Assembly: GCF_030272615.1 (NCBI RefSeq)
Contig: NC_081408.1
Span: 400,857,889 to 400,921,888 of the forward strand
DNA length: 64,000 nt
Source: Cryptomeria japonica
Lineage: Eukaryota; Streptophyta; Pinopsida; Cupressales; Cupressaceae
Direction of reading: 5' to 3'
This document shows, piece after piece, positions 1-11,469 of this stretch. Each line of letters starts with the position of its first letter. Position 1 is the first letter of the stretch. Under the pieces are notes generated by a model that worked only from the letters and a program-made list of their open reading frames with translations, was not told where the DNA came from and did no database searches. The position numbers and the translations under genes were made by a program.

Positions 1-245
1 GCATTTACAAATGCAAATGCATGAAAACCAATGCAATGAAATATCTCACAAAGTGGGGAAAGAGAGAAAAACCCAATGGGAAAAAACCCTCCCCCAAAAG
101 AGAGATGAAAAATGGATACAAAGAACTCTCATAGAAGTATGTGAAGGACAAAACCCCATGCGAGGAAAAAGTCCCCCCCATATGAGAGAAGAAGAGAAGC
201 TAGGAAGCCCCCCCTCAATGTTGAATCTACACCAATGATAGAAGC

Positions 246-2440
246 TCAATGTATGAAGAAACTGCTCCACAAATGTCGAACAACATTCCTCCCCTTAGGA
301 AGAAACAAAACCAAAGGTGTATCCAAGAAGTCTCCCCAATCATGAAGGGAAGATGTATGAAGAAAATTCATGATGAAAGGAATCTCTGAAAAACTGCTCA
401 GGTGTCCCCATGTCGATGTTGAAAGATACCCCCTCCAAAGGTGTAAACTGTGCCACACTGCTGAAAAAGGCACTCCAAGATCTAGTGGAGATGGATGTAG
501 AACATATCCAAAAGACTCACATGTCTCCTCAAAAAATAAAGACACCTCCTCCAACTGTTGTACATAAGTATCCACAATCATGTCAACCTCGAAAGAATGA
601 TCATGTAGAGAATGAACAAGAGGGTCAGAGTGTTCCCTCACAACAATCGAAGAAGGATAACCTTCATCAAAGAGAAGATGAATTTCATCAATGATGTCTC
701 CCAAATATGCAATGTAGGATTCCATAAATAAACTTGCAATGTCTGTCAAGTAATCATCCCATGAATTTGAAGCTGGAAGACAATGAATATCGTGTTGGAC
801 TGAATCACATGAAGGCAAAACTATCGCACTATCTACATCATCAGGTGCAATAGGTGATGTGATATCAATATGAGGAGATGAAATACAAGGTTCAAGAATG
901 GGGTTACATGTGAGAATCCCCATGTTCAAGTGTCCAAAGTTCTCCTAAAAAACCGAACCATCACAAGAAGTGTGATCATCATGTGTAGAATCATCAAATG
1001 TGAAATCATCATCATCAACAAAATCTGAAAAGGAGTATAAATGAGATACATGATCAACCATCCCAGTCACAATGATAGCTCTAGTATCCAAGTCTCTAAT
1101 GAAAACTGACTCAGGTGTGAACTACACAACTCTCTTAGTTGCGCCATGTGTGATTTGATAGATAGAAAGGAGATTGTTTGTCAAGTGGGGTACACACAAC
1201 ACATTATTGAAGGAGTTATCCCCAATGTCAATAGATCCTTTCCCAATCACATCCATGTATGTATGATTGCCCATCAAAATTTGTGGCATGGTGCAAGGCT
1301 CAAATGTAGAGAACATAGACTGTGAAGATGCCATATGACGAGAAGCCCCTAAATCTAGAAGCCATCTCTCTAAATCATGACTAATAGTAGCACATAGAGC
1401 TTTTCCTTTTCTTGTCCCAAAAGAGTGAGTCTTCCCACTTGTAGAAGCCATGAATGCTTGCCCTTTTCCTTTTGAATGTGAGGAAATGGAAGTTGATGAA
1501 TCATCCTTTTTGTAGACATTAGGCAAATCAATGTTATGCTTTTTGATGATATGTGTGAGCTCATCAATCTTCTTAGAATGGCAATGATGCTCCTTATGAC
1601 CAACCTTTTTACAATAGGCACAAGTAGGTCTCTCCCTCTTTGGTGAATTATCCCTCTTGGAAGAGGATGTATCTCCTTGTTGTGGAGAGGATGATGCTTT
1701 GTCCTTAGGCTTTGATTGCTATTTCTTCTTGTTTGAGTTGTCCTTTCCTTAATTTCCTTTGTTCCCTTGATTTGCCACTAATGCTTGAGACTTAGAAGCC
1801 TTAAGAATGCCCATGCTTATCAACTTAATTTGTTACATCATCAACATTTCATTGAAAGTGTCAAATGTAGGCATTGTGTAGCTTGAACCCATTGTCATCC
1901 TATGGGTTTGGAAACTAGAAACAAATATTGCATATTCTTGTGGAAGCTTGCCTATCAAGTTGAATATCAATTGAGTATCCTTCTTATCAATGCCACAATC
2001 TTTGAGTTGTGCCCTCAACTCATTTGCCTTAGTGACATAATCTTGTATAGTATCAAAGTTCTTGGGATCGTTCTTGGGATCTAACATGGTGAGATCACTA
2101 TCAATTTGATATCCCCTAATCTCATCAACTTGACCATACAAGTTTTGAAACTTTTGCCAAGCATCCTTGATTAGAGTACACTTCTCAATATGAAAATGAG
2201 ATCCTTTGATACATACTTTCTTAAGGTACCAATTGCCATGATATTTTTAGTGAGCCAATCCAAGTGACCAACTGGATCAACCTTAGGATTAGCGGGAGCA
2301 ACAATAGTTACATCAATGTAATGAGTGAGTCCTTTTTCCATAAGTTTACTCCATGCATCAAGTTTCCAAGTAGCATAATTATGAGGAGTTAAGAGAGGAA
2401 ACTTAGAAGAACCCATAGCAGCAAAAAGGAAGGAACACAA
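246..2440 (-). pseudogene. A1 gag-protease-acidic domain ORF (broken)
   Basis: Degraded copy of the A3 ORF. In order on the minus strand it has a copia-type gag (UBN2-like, near 2416 down to 1830), a CCHC zinc knuckle (CAYCKKVGHKEHHC, about 1620), and a retropepsin site where the usual D-S-G-A reads DLGA, so the enzyme is probably dead. A pre-integrase motif (FGHLN) near 935 follows, then about 220 residues of acidic sequence ending at 246. Frameshifts near 2190 and 1830 and stops near 1125 and 945 break it. The likely original start is the ATG complement at 2414-2416, since the following residues match canonical copia gag starts; an in-frame ATG lies 24 bases upstream. In its element this protein would have formed particles and processed itself. 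Integrase, reverse transcriptase and RNase H are absent. Confidence 0.8.
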
Positions 2441-3532
2441 GAGTACAAAAGCACAAGAGACACCCCCCCAAATTCACTCAATCAAAGCACCCCCCCAAAA
2501 ATGATGATTTTGGCACTTTATATGTAGTGCGTGTACAATAGGCCACTTGCAAACAATGGCAAGGTGGACTTCTGATTTTGTTTTACAACTGCCCCAATAG
2601 GTTGAGAACTATAAAGAAAAAGATCAGAGAGATAGATCTATGCAAGACAAATGCCAAATTGGCCAAATAAGACCATATGATGAAAGTAAAATTTCTACCT
2701 ACAATTATTGCAAACTAATAGCATATTCTGAGAGTAGACAAAAAATAATGCACTTTAAAAAAGAAACGACACTTGAAAAGAAGTTCGTATGAGCCCGAAC
2801 GGAGACCTGGAAGTTGCAGAAACAGGGATTGGACAAGTACAGTCACTAAAAACTGAGAATTCTGAACAATATGTCCATCAAAATCAGAAAATAATTCCAC
2901 CACGTGAAAGTACACAAAATTATAGCTCATTTCACAAAACATTGCACCAAAAAAGGAGCAAAATGAGCAAGATATGGCCATTTGAAGTTGAACTGCAAAA
3001 TCAAAAAGCTCAATGAGAGGGGCCTACAAATTTTTTGAAAAAATGATGATGTCAGTGGACTGTAGGGTTAAATTTGATGGTTGTATGACCGTCACCCAAA
3101 CTTCATGGCTGATTGAGCGCTGACTGTGCAAGTGATTTGGCAGGTGATGTGGCAGCCAACTGGGCTGCTGACGTGGCAGGGTGATTTGGCAGCCAACTGG
3201 ACTGCTGATGTGGAATGGACTGTGCGTTGCTGACTGGGTAGAAGGAACGGATCCCAAAAAATAATTTCCAAAAATAATTTTTTTTTTTTGAAAAAAAATC
3301 CGAAAATTCTGTACCGTACTGCCCAAATTGGGCAGAAAATTTCCTCCACACCCAAAAATTGATTTTCACCAAAATAGGTCGAATTTATACTCGATTTTTA
3401 TGGAAATAGCCTCCCGGATGCAATGGTGAGGTCAAAAGCACTCTAAGATGCCTCCAAAAAATGTAGTCACTCAGATCCGAAAATTGAAGCCTTCCACAAT
3501 GTCTCCAAAAACCAATCAATGAAGCCCCAATG
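2441..3532 (-). other. A1 untranslated leader between PBS and gag
   Basis: No coding signal of its own. It aligns by eye with the A3 leader (about 52980-54380), including the runs of C near 2461-2497 and the stretch near 2940-3020 that ends in a shared GAGAGG. A run of T at about 3277-3290 and short repeated phrases (GGCAGCCAACTGG at about 3150 and 3190) occur near the PBS side. Short ORFs here on both strands have no support. Confidence 0.6.
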
Positions 3533-3544
3533 GCTCTGATACCA
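3533..3544 (-). promoter_or_regulatory. Primer-binding site of A1
   Basis: The minus strand reads TGGTATCAGAGC directly next to the LTR end. This is the complement of the initiator tRNA-Met 3' end used by most plant Ty1/copia elements. It fixes the orientation of A1 and the inner edge of its 5' LTR. Confidence 0.92.
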
Positions 3545-3994
3545 TGTGAGATTTTGCCAAGATCAAAAGCTCAATAAAAAGTACAATAGAGATAAAATAT
3601 AGGATAAAAATAAATTGTATTCTCATCAATAGATAAATGATCAATTGTTCCATTTTTATACAATGTAGATGAGCCTACTTATATAGGCAAGGCTTATGGA
3701 TATGTGAGCACACAAACATGAGATGTGGCTCAATAAGAAACAAGGGTAGGTAGGAAATAGGTGTGTGTAGGTAGGATAAACAATATAATAGTCCACATGA
3801 GGTGGATCACCCACTGAATGTGGAGTGTAACAACAAGATCAACACCATAAAAGGTGGAAATTCTCCTACACACACTATCCCAATGTAACACAAACACCCA
3901 AGTGTCTCATACCCAAACTACTATGAAATGCATTTCCTAAGTAAACTTAAGTAAGTGTAATAATATCCAAGATGAATAATTATTTACACCAACA
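3545..3994 (-). repeat. A1 5' LTR
   Basis: 450 bases with TG...CA ends (minus strand TGTTGGTGTA ... CTCACA). It matches the A2 LTRs (5590-5963, 7489-7951) and the A3 LTR (49959-50438) over most of its length. A TATA-like box is present at 3678-3685. Confidence 0.9.
3678..3685 (-). promoter_or_regulatory. TATA box in A1 LTR
   Basis: The minus strand reads TATATAAG followed by a conserved G-rich stretch. The same box sits at the same place in the A2 right LTR (7633-7640) and the A3 LTR (50090-50097). Conservation among copies and its place in the LTR support it as the core promoter of the family. Confidence 0.6.
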
Positions 3995-4930
3995 GTTTGT
4001 AATCTCTATGAGATCCTAGGTTTGTGATGTGTTACCAATCTATTGTTTTGTTTATAAGGTCGATAAGTTATTTTGTTGTAGTGTTGGCAATTTTGGTCAA
4101 ATGTAAGAGTGATTGGTTGCCGAACTAGATAATGTATCTGCAGTATGTGTAAAGGTACATAGAAGCATGAAAAGGATCTGATCAAGCAGAGTAGTGCTAT
4201 TCACCAGATCAACAAACCCCTGTTGTTCTCTAACAATTACAACAGTCAAATCCCCTAACCGGGTAAGCTCTAACAAGCTTAGTGTTATCTAAATCCTCTA
4301 ACCAGGTGATCCATTAGCTTGGATTTCAAATCCTCTACCGAGGTTACTCCTAATAGGGCATTTCTTCTAATAGGGAATTATAGTCAATCCCTTAACCGAG
4401 TGGTCCCTAACAACATCTGTTCTTAACAAGACTTATTATAAAGCTTTAACAGGCTTGTCTCCTAATAGGGCAAACTTTAGAAGAGTTCAGAATACTTGTG
4501 GGTATTCATCCCCACCGTGGTTTTTCCCATTTGGATTTCCACATCAAAATCATTGTGTCAAGTGGTGAATATTTTTATGGTTATGTTTGATATAGTTAAT
4601 TTGCTTAATAGCTAAATCCACTTAGATATCATATGATGACCGACAACAATCTGAAATGAGCTTTTACTTTGGTCAGTAAAGTATTTGGATGTTTTGGTTA
4701 AAAGGTTTGAGAGTTTCAGAGTTGTTTTATTGTTATTCTGTAATGACAGTCAACCGGTTTACTTGACAGTGATATTGTAATTTGTAGATTAGTGTTTAAA
4801 CCAGTCAGTTCTGAGTTTGTCTTGAGAGGTTGTTTTTGTTTGCTGAAAAGTTTATGTCACTTTTATATCTACTGATTCACCCCACCTCTCAGTAGTTTAC
4901 CGTATCCTTATTTGATTCATCATACCATCA
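3995..4930 (+). repeat. C1 5' LTR, right portion
   Basis: Matches the C1 3' LTR from about 18915 to 19844. The first part of this LTR lies left of A1, outside the window. It ends ...ATACCATCA immediately before the PBS. Repeated short phrases of the type CTCTAACCAGGT or CTAATAGGG occur in both copies between about 4240 and 4470. Confidence 0.85.
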
Positions 4931-4932
4931 AT

Positions 4933-4944
4933 TGGTATCAGAGC
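4933..4944 (+). promoter_or_regulatory. Primer-binding site of C1
   Basis: TGGTATCAGAGC, the initiator tRNA-Met complement, two bases after the LTR end. Confidence 0.9.
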
Positions 4945-5000
4945 ATTTCAAGTCCTCTAAGGTCTAGGCCTAATAGCTTGAGGTAAATATCTTGAAGAAC

Positions 5001-5589
5001 ATGATGAAGAAAGAAGGTCCGAAGTTTAATAGGGAAAACTACAGACTATGGAGTGATAGAATGAAAATTTATATTGAGTCTAGAAGGTCAATACTGGGAA
5101 CATGTTGGTACTCAATATGTTGCACCTAGTGGGACTATGACTAATGATCAAAATAAAGAGCAACAAGAAAATAATCAAGCATTGGAGGCCATTATCAGTT
5201 CTTTGTCTTATTTAGAGTGTGCTGATGTCCATGGTCTAGAGACTGCTTATGAGGTATGGAAGAAACTTGAAGAAATCTATAGAGGTGATGAGCATATAAA
5301 GATTTCCAAAGAAGAAAGTCTGAGAGGAAAATTTGATGACATGTGGATGGATGAAGGTGAGAATATACAACAGTATGGTCAGAGGATCAAAGAGATAGTT
5401 GGTGAGATCAAGAGTGTTGGTGGTAAAGTGGAAGATGCCACAATGTTTAGTAAGGTGTTGAGAACCCTTCTATAGGTCTACGCTATTCGAGTTGCAGCCA
5501 TTCAGGAGCTAAAGTCTATTGATAAAACTAAGGTTACTCTTGACTCCATCATTGATAAGCTTATTGCATTTAAATTAAATGGTTATGAT
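5001..5589 (+). pseudogene. C1 gag, N-terminal part (broken)
   Basis: Copia gag (UBN2-like) starting at the ATG at 5001, with the typical N-terminal K-F-x-x-E-N-Y-R-L-W motif that plant copia gag proteins show. A frameshift near 5075 separates the start from the main block at 5083-5475. A TAG stop at 5473-5475 precedes a further in-frame stretch up to the A2 insertion. Gag would assemble the cytoplasmic particle and hold the RNA. The reading resumes at 7957 after A2 and at 14665 after C2, where the zinc knuckle lies. Confidence 0.75.
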
Positions 5590-5963
5590 TGTGAGATTTT
5601 TCCAAGATCAAGAGGCAATGGAAAGCACAAATAAGAGAGACAAAATATATGATGCAAGGCTATATGGATATGTGAGCACACAAACATGACATGTGGCTCA
5701 ATAAGAAACAAGGGTAGGTAGAAAATAGGTGTGGGTAGGTAGTAGAAACAATATAATATTCCACATGAGGTGGATTACCCACTGAATGTGGAATATAACA
5801 ACAAAATAAGTCCACAAAAGGTGAAAATTCTCCTACACACACTATCCCAATGTGGCACAAACACCCAAGTGTCTCATACCCAAACTACTATGAAATGCAT
5901 TTACCTAAGTAAACTTAAGTATAGTGTAATAATATCCAAGATGAATAATTATTTACACCAATA
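5590..5963 (-). repeat. A2 3' LTR (left), shortened
   Basis: 374 bases. Compared with the right LTR it lacks about 89 bases, with the junction near 5653. The missing part corresponds to about 7553-7641 and includes the TATA box. Its inner end reads ...CAATA where the family has ...CAACA. Confidence 0.9.
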
Positions 5964-5975
5964 CCACCCCTTAAG
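5964..5975 (-). promoter_or_regulatory. Polypurine tract of A2
   Basis: The minus strand reads CTTAAGGGGTGG directly before the LTR. The A3 counterpart at 50439-50450 is CTTAAGGGGGGG plus flanking G. It primes plus-strand DNA synthesis in this class of element. Confidence 0.7.
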
Positions 5976-7476
5976 TGCAACTTAGGGGAATGCACTAAAG
6001 TCTACAATGAAACTAAGATGGGTCCCAACTACAAGGCCATGTTAGGTACCCATGTAAAAATGCAAATGCAATCTCCCATAAACGGAGAAAGAGAGAAAAA
6101 CCCAATGGGAAAAAAGCCTCCCCCAAAAGAGAGATGATGAAAGCACACAATGCTCTCAATGATGAATGAGAAGAACAAAACATGTCCCTCCCATAAGAGA
6201 GAAGAAGAGACCATGAAGCCCTCCCTCAATGTCAAATCTCCTGCAAGGATAGGCCAAGGTTTTGACCAAAAATACCTCCCCATAAGGAAGAATGAGAGCC
6301 TATGTTGCACCAATAATGTCAAAGTGTGACAAAACTAGGTACCAATGTCGATGACGATGAATCACTCACTGCAACAAAATGAAGATCAGGCATGGAGACA
6401 ACCTGCTCTGAGCATCATCCGGATACTCGTAAATGGCAAAAATACTAGTACAATCTAAGTCTCATGGGAGCCATGCACAAATGTGTACAATCTAAGTCTC
6501 AACTGGAGCCATGCACCAAGTCTCACAAGATATTCCTAATCTATGTGTACAAGAGGATTACATGAAATAGTCAACAATGACAAGATACAAAGAGGTGTGG
6601 TACTATATGATAGTGTGAGTACAACATTGCTCAAGCAAGAGATACATCATGATAAAATATTCAAATGTGGAAACATGAAAATGATGCCACCAACAAAGAA
6701 GCCTTGTAGAATACTGCAAATGAAGATGCTTCCGAATTGAATTTCACCAAGAGATATAAATGAACAACTGACCCCCCATATAAAGATCATGTTGGCACTT
6801 GCAAATAATGGCAAAGTGGACTTCTGATTTCAACTTTACAACTTCTCAAAATGAGATATAAGAGACTTCAACAAATACTGCTAGTGATCTAAACTAAGAT
6901 CCAAGCAAAATACAAGTACCAAATAGGCCAAAAAATGACCAAATAATGAAAGTACAATTTCTACTCAATATCACTGCAAAAAAATGGTAGATTTTGAAAG
7001 TAGACAAAAAATTATGCACTTTAAAAAAAAACAACACCTGAAAATGAGTCCTTATGAGCCCAAACGAAACCTCCAAAGTTGTAAAAATCAGGATTTCATG
7101 AGTTTAGAAAAACCTGTATTCGAAAATCAAAAAAATTTTGCACCATTGTACAGATCACGAAATTCTACCCCAAAAGCAAAAAAAATTGCTCGAAAAAAGA
7201 GTCTGGATGAGTAAGATATCACTATTTGAAAATTGCCTGCAAAATTATAATTTTTGAAAAATTTGTGCCGCAGCTTTAAATTTCAAATGCCCCTAAATTT
7301 GGCCTTCGAAGTCTGATTTGGATGAAACAAAAGACAAAACCAACTTTCTTGGACCTCCTCAATCCAATGGTGACGTCAGATTTGACCCATCAAGCTTCAA
7401 TAAAAACCTGCAATAGAAAGCTCCAAAATGCAAACCCCAAATTTCTCTCAATTGACAAACCAATGGCACTCTAATG
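5976..7476 (-). other. A2 internal region, non-coding remnant
   Basis: The left 350 bases match the 3' part of A1/A3, including the remains of the acidic ORF C-terminus on the minus strand at about 6029-6322. The right 700 bases match the A-family leader, for example the phrase near 6780-6850 and 6900-7040. The gag, zinc knuckle and protease segments found in A1 and A3 are missing. No intact reading frame is present. Confidence 0.7.
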
Positions 7477-7488
7477 ACTCTGATACCA
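7477..7488 (-). promoter_or_regulatory. Primer-binding site of A2
   Basis: The minus strand reads TGGTATCAGAGT, one base different from the A1 site, directly next to the right LTR. Confidence 0.88.
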
Positions 7489-7951
7489 TGTGAGATTTTT
7501 CCAAGATCAAGAGGCAATGGAAAAAACAAATAAGAGAGACAAAATATATGATAGTAATAAACTGTATTCTATCAAGATGAAAATACTGATCAACTGGATC
7601 ATCAAACGTTACATACAATGAATATGAGCCTGCTTATATAGGTAAGGTTATATGGATATGTGAGTACACAAACATGACATGTGGCTTAATAAGAAACAAG
7701 GGTAGGTAGGAAATAGATGTGGGTAGATAGGAGAAACAATATAATATTCCACATGAGGTGGATCACCCACTGAATGTGGAATGTAACAACAAAATAAGTC
7801 CACAAAAGGTGGAAATTCTCCTACACACACTATCCCAATGTGGCACAAACACCCAAGTGTTTCATACCCAAACTACTATGAAATGCATTTACCTAAGTAA
7901 ACTTAAGTATAGTGTATTAATATCCAAGATGAATAATTATTTACACCAACA
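7489..7951 (-). repeat. A2 5' LTR (right), full length
   Basis: 463 bases with TG...CA ends, matching the A1 and A3 LTRs. It contains the TATA box TATATAAG (minus strand) at 7633-7640. Confidence 0.92.
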
Positions 7952-7956
7952 ATGAT

Positions 7957-8037
7957 GGTAGTGTTCAGAAATCCGAATTTGGATTTAGAGAATCAGTTTC
8001 TAACCCTCCTATGAGGAAAAGTAGAGATGCCAGTCAC
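7957..8037 (+). pseudogene. C1 gag, central fragment
   Basis: A short gag piece between the A2 and C2 insertions. It continues the frame left at 5589 and runs into the C2 left LTR at 8038. The next part of the same protein begins at 14665. It has no independent function. Confidence 0.7.
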
Positions 8038-9109
8038 TGTTGGTATTATGGATATGTTGCATTGGTTTTGTCATTGATGTCAACACTTATCAACACTTAT
8101 CCTTCTGGAGATCTTTGGTTATGTTCACCGACAAGTTCGGTGACTTATGCACTGTCACTGGTATTTGGTTCACCGACAGGTTATATTGTTCACTGACACT
8201 GAGGATGACTTGTTATCATCTGGATATCACTTGGTTATGTCGAAGACATGGTTTGGACACTTGGTTTTGATGATTTGGTTATTGGTCTAATCGGGTTGAC
8301 ATATTTGCTGTTACTGGAAAATAGGTCTAGGTTATGGACAAACACGCGTTATCTATTCCAGATCAGCACGCCACGTTATGGAGATGGTTTAATCAATTAA
8401 TATTGTTGTTAAGCTGACATGATGCATCACATCTTGACTTAATTGTAATAGATTTTATTGTATTATTTTTAGTAAGCCGACCTACACATTTGGTTTTAGC
8501 TTTTGGTATATATGTAAGATCTCAATTGTGAGATTAATGTAGAGGAGATGTAATAAGGTATCATAAAGTTGTGATATTCGGTATATGCGAATATAAGCAG
8601 AGCTACTCATGCAGACATCATTTGAAGATTCAAGGAAGGTTTGAAGAAGACAATCAGAGCTTAACCGGTATTGAATCCAGCATTGGAGATGCTACTTTGT
8701 GCAGTACATTATTATTGGATTTAATCATCCAATTGTAGTCAGTGTGACTCCCATCTTGTGATTGAAAAGTAAGCTCTAGGCAGCTGGCCTTTCTGCATGT
8801 GCAGATCCCATTTGTATACACATACTATCTGCAGTAGTATCATTTGATTGTGGGTAATGTTTCCCACCATGGTTTTTCCCCTTATAGGGTTTCCATGTAC
8901 AAATATTCGTGTTATGTGTTGTGGATATTGTTTCTCTTTCTGTTTCATGCATTAAGTTTCACTGGTACTGTTATTAACTGTTAATCTGTTTACCGACATT
9001 AAGATTGGTTTACCAGTATTAAGTATCAAGTTTGGTTAAGTTTTATTTGGGTTGAAATTAATAGACAACTGATTCAACCCCCCCTCTCAGTTGCCTCTAG
9101 GTCCTAACA
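8038..9109 (+). repeat. C2 5' LTR
   Basis: 1072 bases, TGTTGGTATT ... CCTAACA. It matches the right copy throughout with scattered substitutions. A TATA-like TATAAG at 8592-8597 is conserved at about 14155-14161. Short ORFs here are non-functional readings through the LTR. Confidence 0.93.
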
Positions 9110-9111
9110 AT

Positions 9112-9123
9112 TGGTATCAAAGC
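9112..9123 (+). promoter_or_regulatory. Primer-binding site of C2
   Basis: TGGTATCAAAGC, the initiator tRNA-Met complement with one difference from the consensus (AAAGC for AGAGC), two bases after the LTR. Confidence 0.85.
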
Positions 9124-9168
9124 TAAGTCCTCTTTTTGCAGAAGTTTAAACAACTTGAGGAGATTCTA

Positions 9169-10265
9169 TGACAACTAATTATTCCAATAAGGACAGTCCG
9201 AAACTTGATGGAACTAACTATGGTATATGGAAGATCAGAATGGAGACTCATCTAAATTGCATTGTAAGAGACATATGGGATGTTACATAGAATGGTTATG
9301 TTGGTCCTACACTGAATCAACCTAGTCCACCTACATTGGGTAAGGATCAAGAGAATGATTGCAAAGCAAGAGAAGCACTTTTGAGCGCCTTGTTAGATCA
9401 GAAAATCATGGGATTACCAGACCGATCTACTGCTAAAGCTATTTGGGATAAATTGGAAACATTGAATGAAGGAGATACCACTGTCAAAATTGCAAAACTA
9501 GAATGCTTCTGGGTTAGGTATGAAAATTTGAAAATGGAAGAAGATGAAAGAATTTTTGCTTTTATGGAAAGGGTTAATGAAATTGTTTTGGGAATACAAT
9601 GCTATGGAGGTTCCTTAAGTGAAGATGAAATTATTTCTAAAGTTTTAGGAGCATTTCCACTGACATACAAAATGAAAGTAACTGCTATTATTGAGTTGAG
9701 AACTATGCCTAATACATCAGTATCTAGAGATACCTTGGTTGGAAAAATTTCAGCATTTGAGCTTGAGGAATTTTGTCCTGTTGCTACAATTAAGACAGAT
9801 TTAGCTTTCAAAGCATCATCATCTGCAACATCTTCATCATCAGTTGATAAATTTGATTGGAAAGCACTTTATGCAAGAGAACTTGAAGACATCAGGAGGG
9901 GAAATGAAGAACTTGAAGAGCTTGAAGCACTATTTGCAAGGAAAATGCCTAAAGGTCCTATTGGAAGTATGAAGGTAAAGCACCTTTTAAATGTTTTAAT
10001 TGTAATAAAATTGGTCATATGGCATCTAGATGTCCGGATAGACATGCAAGATTGAGAGAAGAAGATAAAAGAACATACAAGCCTAACCCTGGATATTAGA
10101 GATATAGATTCAAGAAAAATAGAGACAAATCTTGTTACTATGCTGATGAAGGAGTTACTGATGATTCTGATGAAGAACCAGAAGACAATGGATGGGCTTT
10201 TGTAGCAATAATAGAAGATCAACCAGAACCTACTGTTCCACCAGTAGAGCAGGTCCTGGCAGCTA
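9169..10265 (+). pseudogene. C2 gag (broken)
   Basis: Copia gag starting at the ATG at 9169, with the N-terminal motif K-L-D-G-T-N-Y and a following W-K. A stop at 9288-9290 is followed by a long intact block (9336 to about 9965) of UBN2-like gag. A frameshift near 9965 moves the reading to a CCHC zinc knuckle (CFNCNKIGHMASRC) at about 9990-10035. A stop lies near 10098. An acidic linker follows up to the protease. It corresponds piece by piece to C1 gag, so C1 and C2 are related. Gag would form the virus-like particle. Confidence 0.82.
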
Positions 10266-11456
10266 AAATTGAAGAAAAGGATGAATGGATTATAGATTTC
10301 AGATGTTCACATCATTTGACTGGTGATAAAAGTAAATTCTTATCTTTTCAGGAATACAATGGAGGTCTGCTAAGATTTGGAGATGACAAAGCTTGTTTGA
10401 TAAGAGGAAAAAGCACTATATTTTTTGATGGTAAGCACAATACTGACAATGTCTATTATGTTGAAGGTTTGAAGCATAATCTTTTGAGTATTGGACAATT
10501 AGTTGAAAAAGGATTTCAGTTACAATTCAAGAATGGTAAATGCAAAATCATGAATAGAACTGGTTTTGAAATTGCAACCGGTAATCAAACTAGAGGTAAT
10601 GTCTTTCATTTGAATAACATTGAAAATACATGCTTGATTGCACACATTGATGAAAGTTGGTTATGGCATAAAAGACTCTGTCATGTGAATTTTGATTGCA
10701 TTGTGAAGATTAGTTCATCTAAGACAGTAAGGGATTTACCTAAGATTGTAAAACATCATAATTTGGTATGTAAGGAATGCCAACTGGGAAAGCAAGTTAG
10801 AACAAATTTTAAGAGTATTTATGAGAAAACCAATGATGTTCTTGATTTAATTCATACTGACTTATGTGGTCCGGCAAGAACAAGAAGTCTACAGGGAGAT
10901 AGATACTTTATGCTAATCATTGATGATTATTCTAGAATGTGTTGGGTTACTTTTCTTAGGGAGAAATCATAAGCTTTTGGGAAATTCAAATTATTCAAGG
11001 CACTTGTAGAGAATGAAACCGACAAGAAAATCAAATGTTTAAGATTAGATCAAGGAGGTGAATTTACATCTAAGGAGTTCAATACATTTTTTGAAGTGAA
11101 TGGAATTAGAAGACAACTATCAACACCCTGGACACCTCAGCAAAATGGACTTGTAAAAAGGAAGAATAAAAATATTTTGGATGTAGCTAGAAGCATGATA
11201 TCAGAAGCAAATCTACCTCATGTGTATTGGAGAGAAGCAATGACTACATTGGTTTACACTTTCAATAGAGTTCACATCAAAGGTGAAACCGGTAAGACAC
11301 CCTATGAACTATGGTTTGGTAATATTCCTACTCTTAAGTACTTTAAAATATTTGGAAGCAAATGCTACATTAGGAGAGATGAGTATATTGGAAAATTTGA
11401 TCCTAGAAGTGATGAAGGAATATTTCTTGGGTATTCATCTAAAAACAAATAATATA
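10266..11456 (+). pseudogene. C2 protease and integrase (broken)
   Basis: The protease active site, expected as D-S-G-C-S-x-H, reads DFRCSHH at about 10294, so glycine is lost and the enzyme is dead. The pre-integrase zinc-binding segment follows (WLWHKRLCHVN, then CKECQLGK). The integrase core starts with HTDLCGP (first catalytic Asp, about 10855) and the second Asp is in RLDQGGEF (about 11045). The third acidic residue lies in the W-R-E-A block near 11230. One TAA stop at 10969-10971 interrupts the core and another stop ends the domain near 11450. Integrase would insert the DNA copy into the genome. Confidence 0.85.
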
Positions 11457-11469
11457 GATGTTTTAATAA

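Larger units (their letters stand above)
1..3994 (-). mobile_element. A1: non-autonomous Ty1/copia element, left (3') end beyond the window
   Basis: Minus-strand element. Its 5' LTR is at 3545-3994, followed by a PBS, a leader, and a degraded gag-protease-acidic ORF. Bases 1-245 match the region just inside the 3' LTR of A3 (about 50530-50790), so the 3' LTR should start roughly 100 bases left of the window. It sits inside the 5' LTR of C1: sequence from 3995 on matches the C1 3' LTR from about 18915. The left target-site duplication cannot be checked. No integrase, reverse transcriptase or RNase H is present. Confidence 0.85.
5590..7951 (-). mobile_element. A2: short deletion derivative of the A family
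   Basis: Complete insertion of 2362 bases with LTRs at 5590-5963 and 7489-7951. A perfect 5-base target-site duplication, ATGAT, lies at 5585-5589 and 7952-7956. It is on the minus strand, as shown by its PBS next to the right LTR and polypurine tract next to the left LTR. It splits the C1 gag. The internal part keeps only the ends of the A1/A3 interior, so it cannot encode its own replication. Confidence 0.93.

Noticed and set aside
5660-5985. ORFs on both strands, repeated at 7648-7955
   Set aside because: They lie in the A2 LTRs and are explained by the LTR duplication.
8011-8270. Plus-strand ORFs, with near copies at 13510-13824
   Set aside because: They are translations of the C2 LTR. 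The repeat itself explains why they occur twice.
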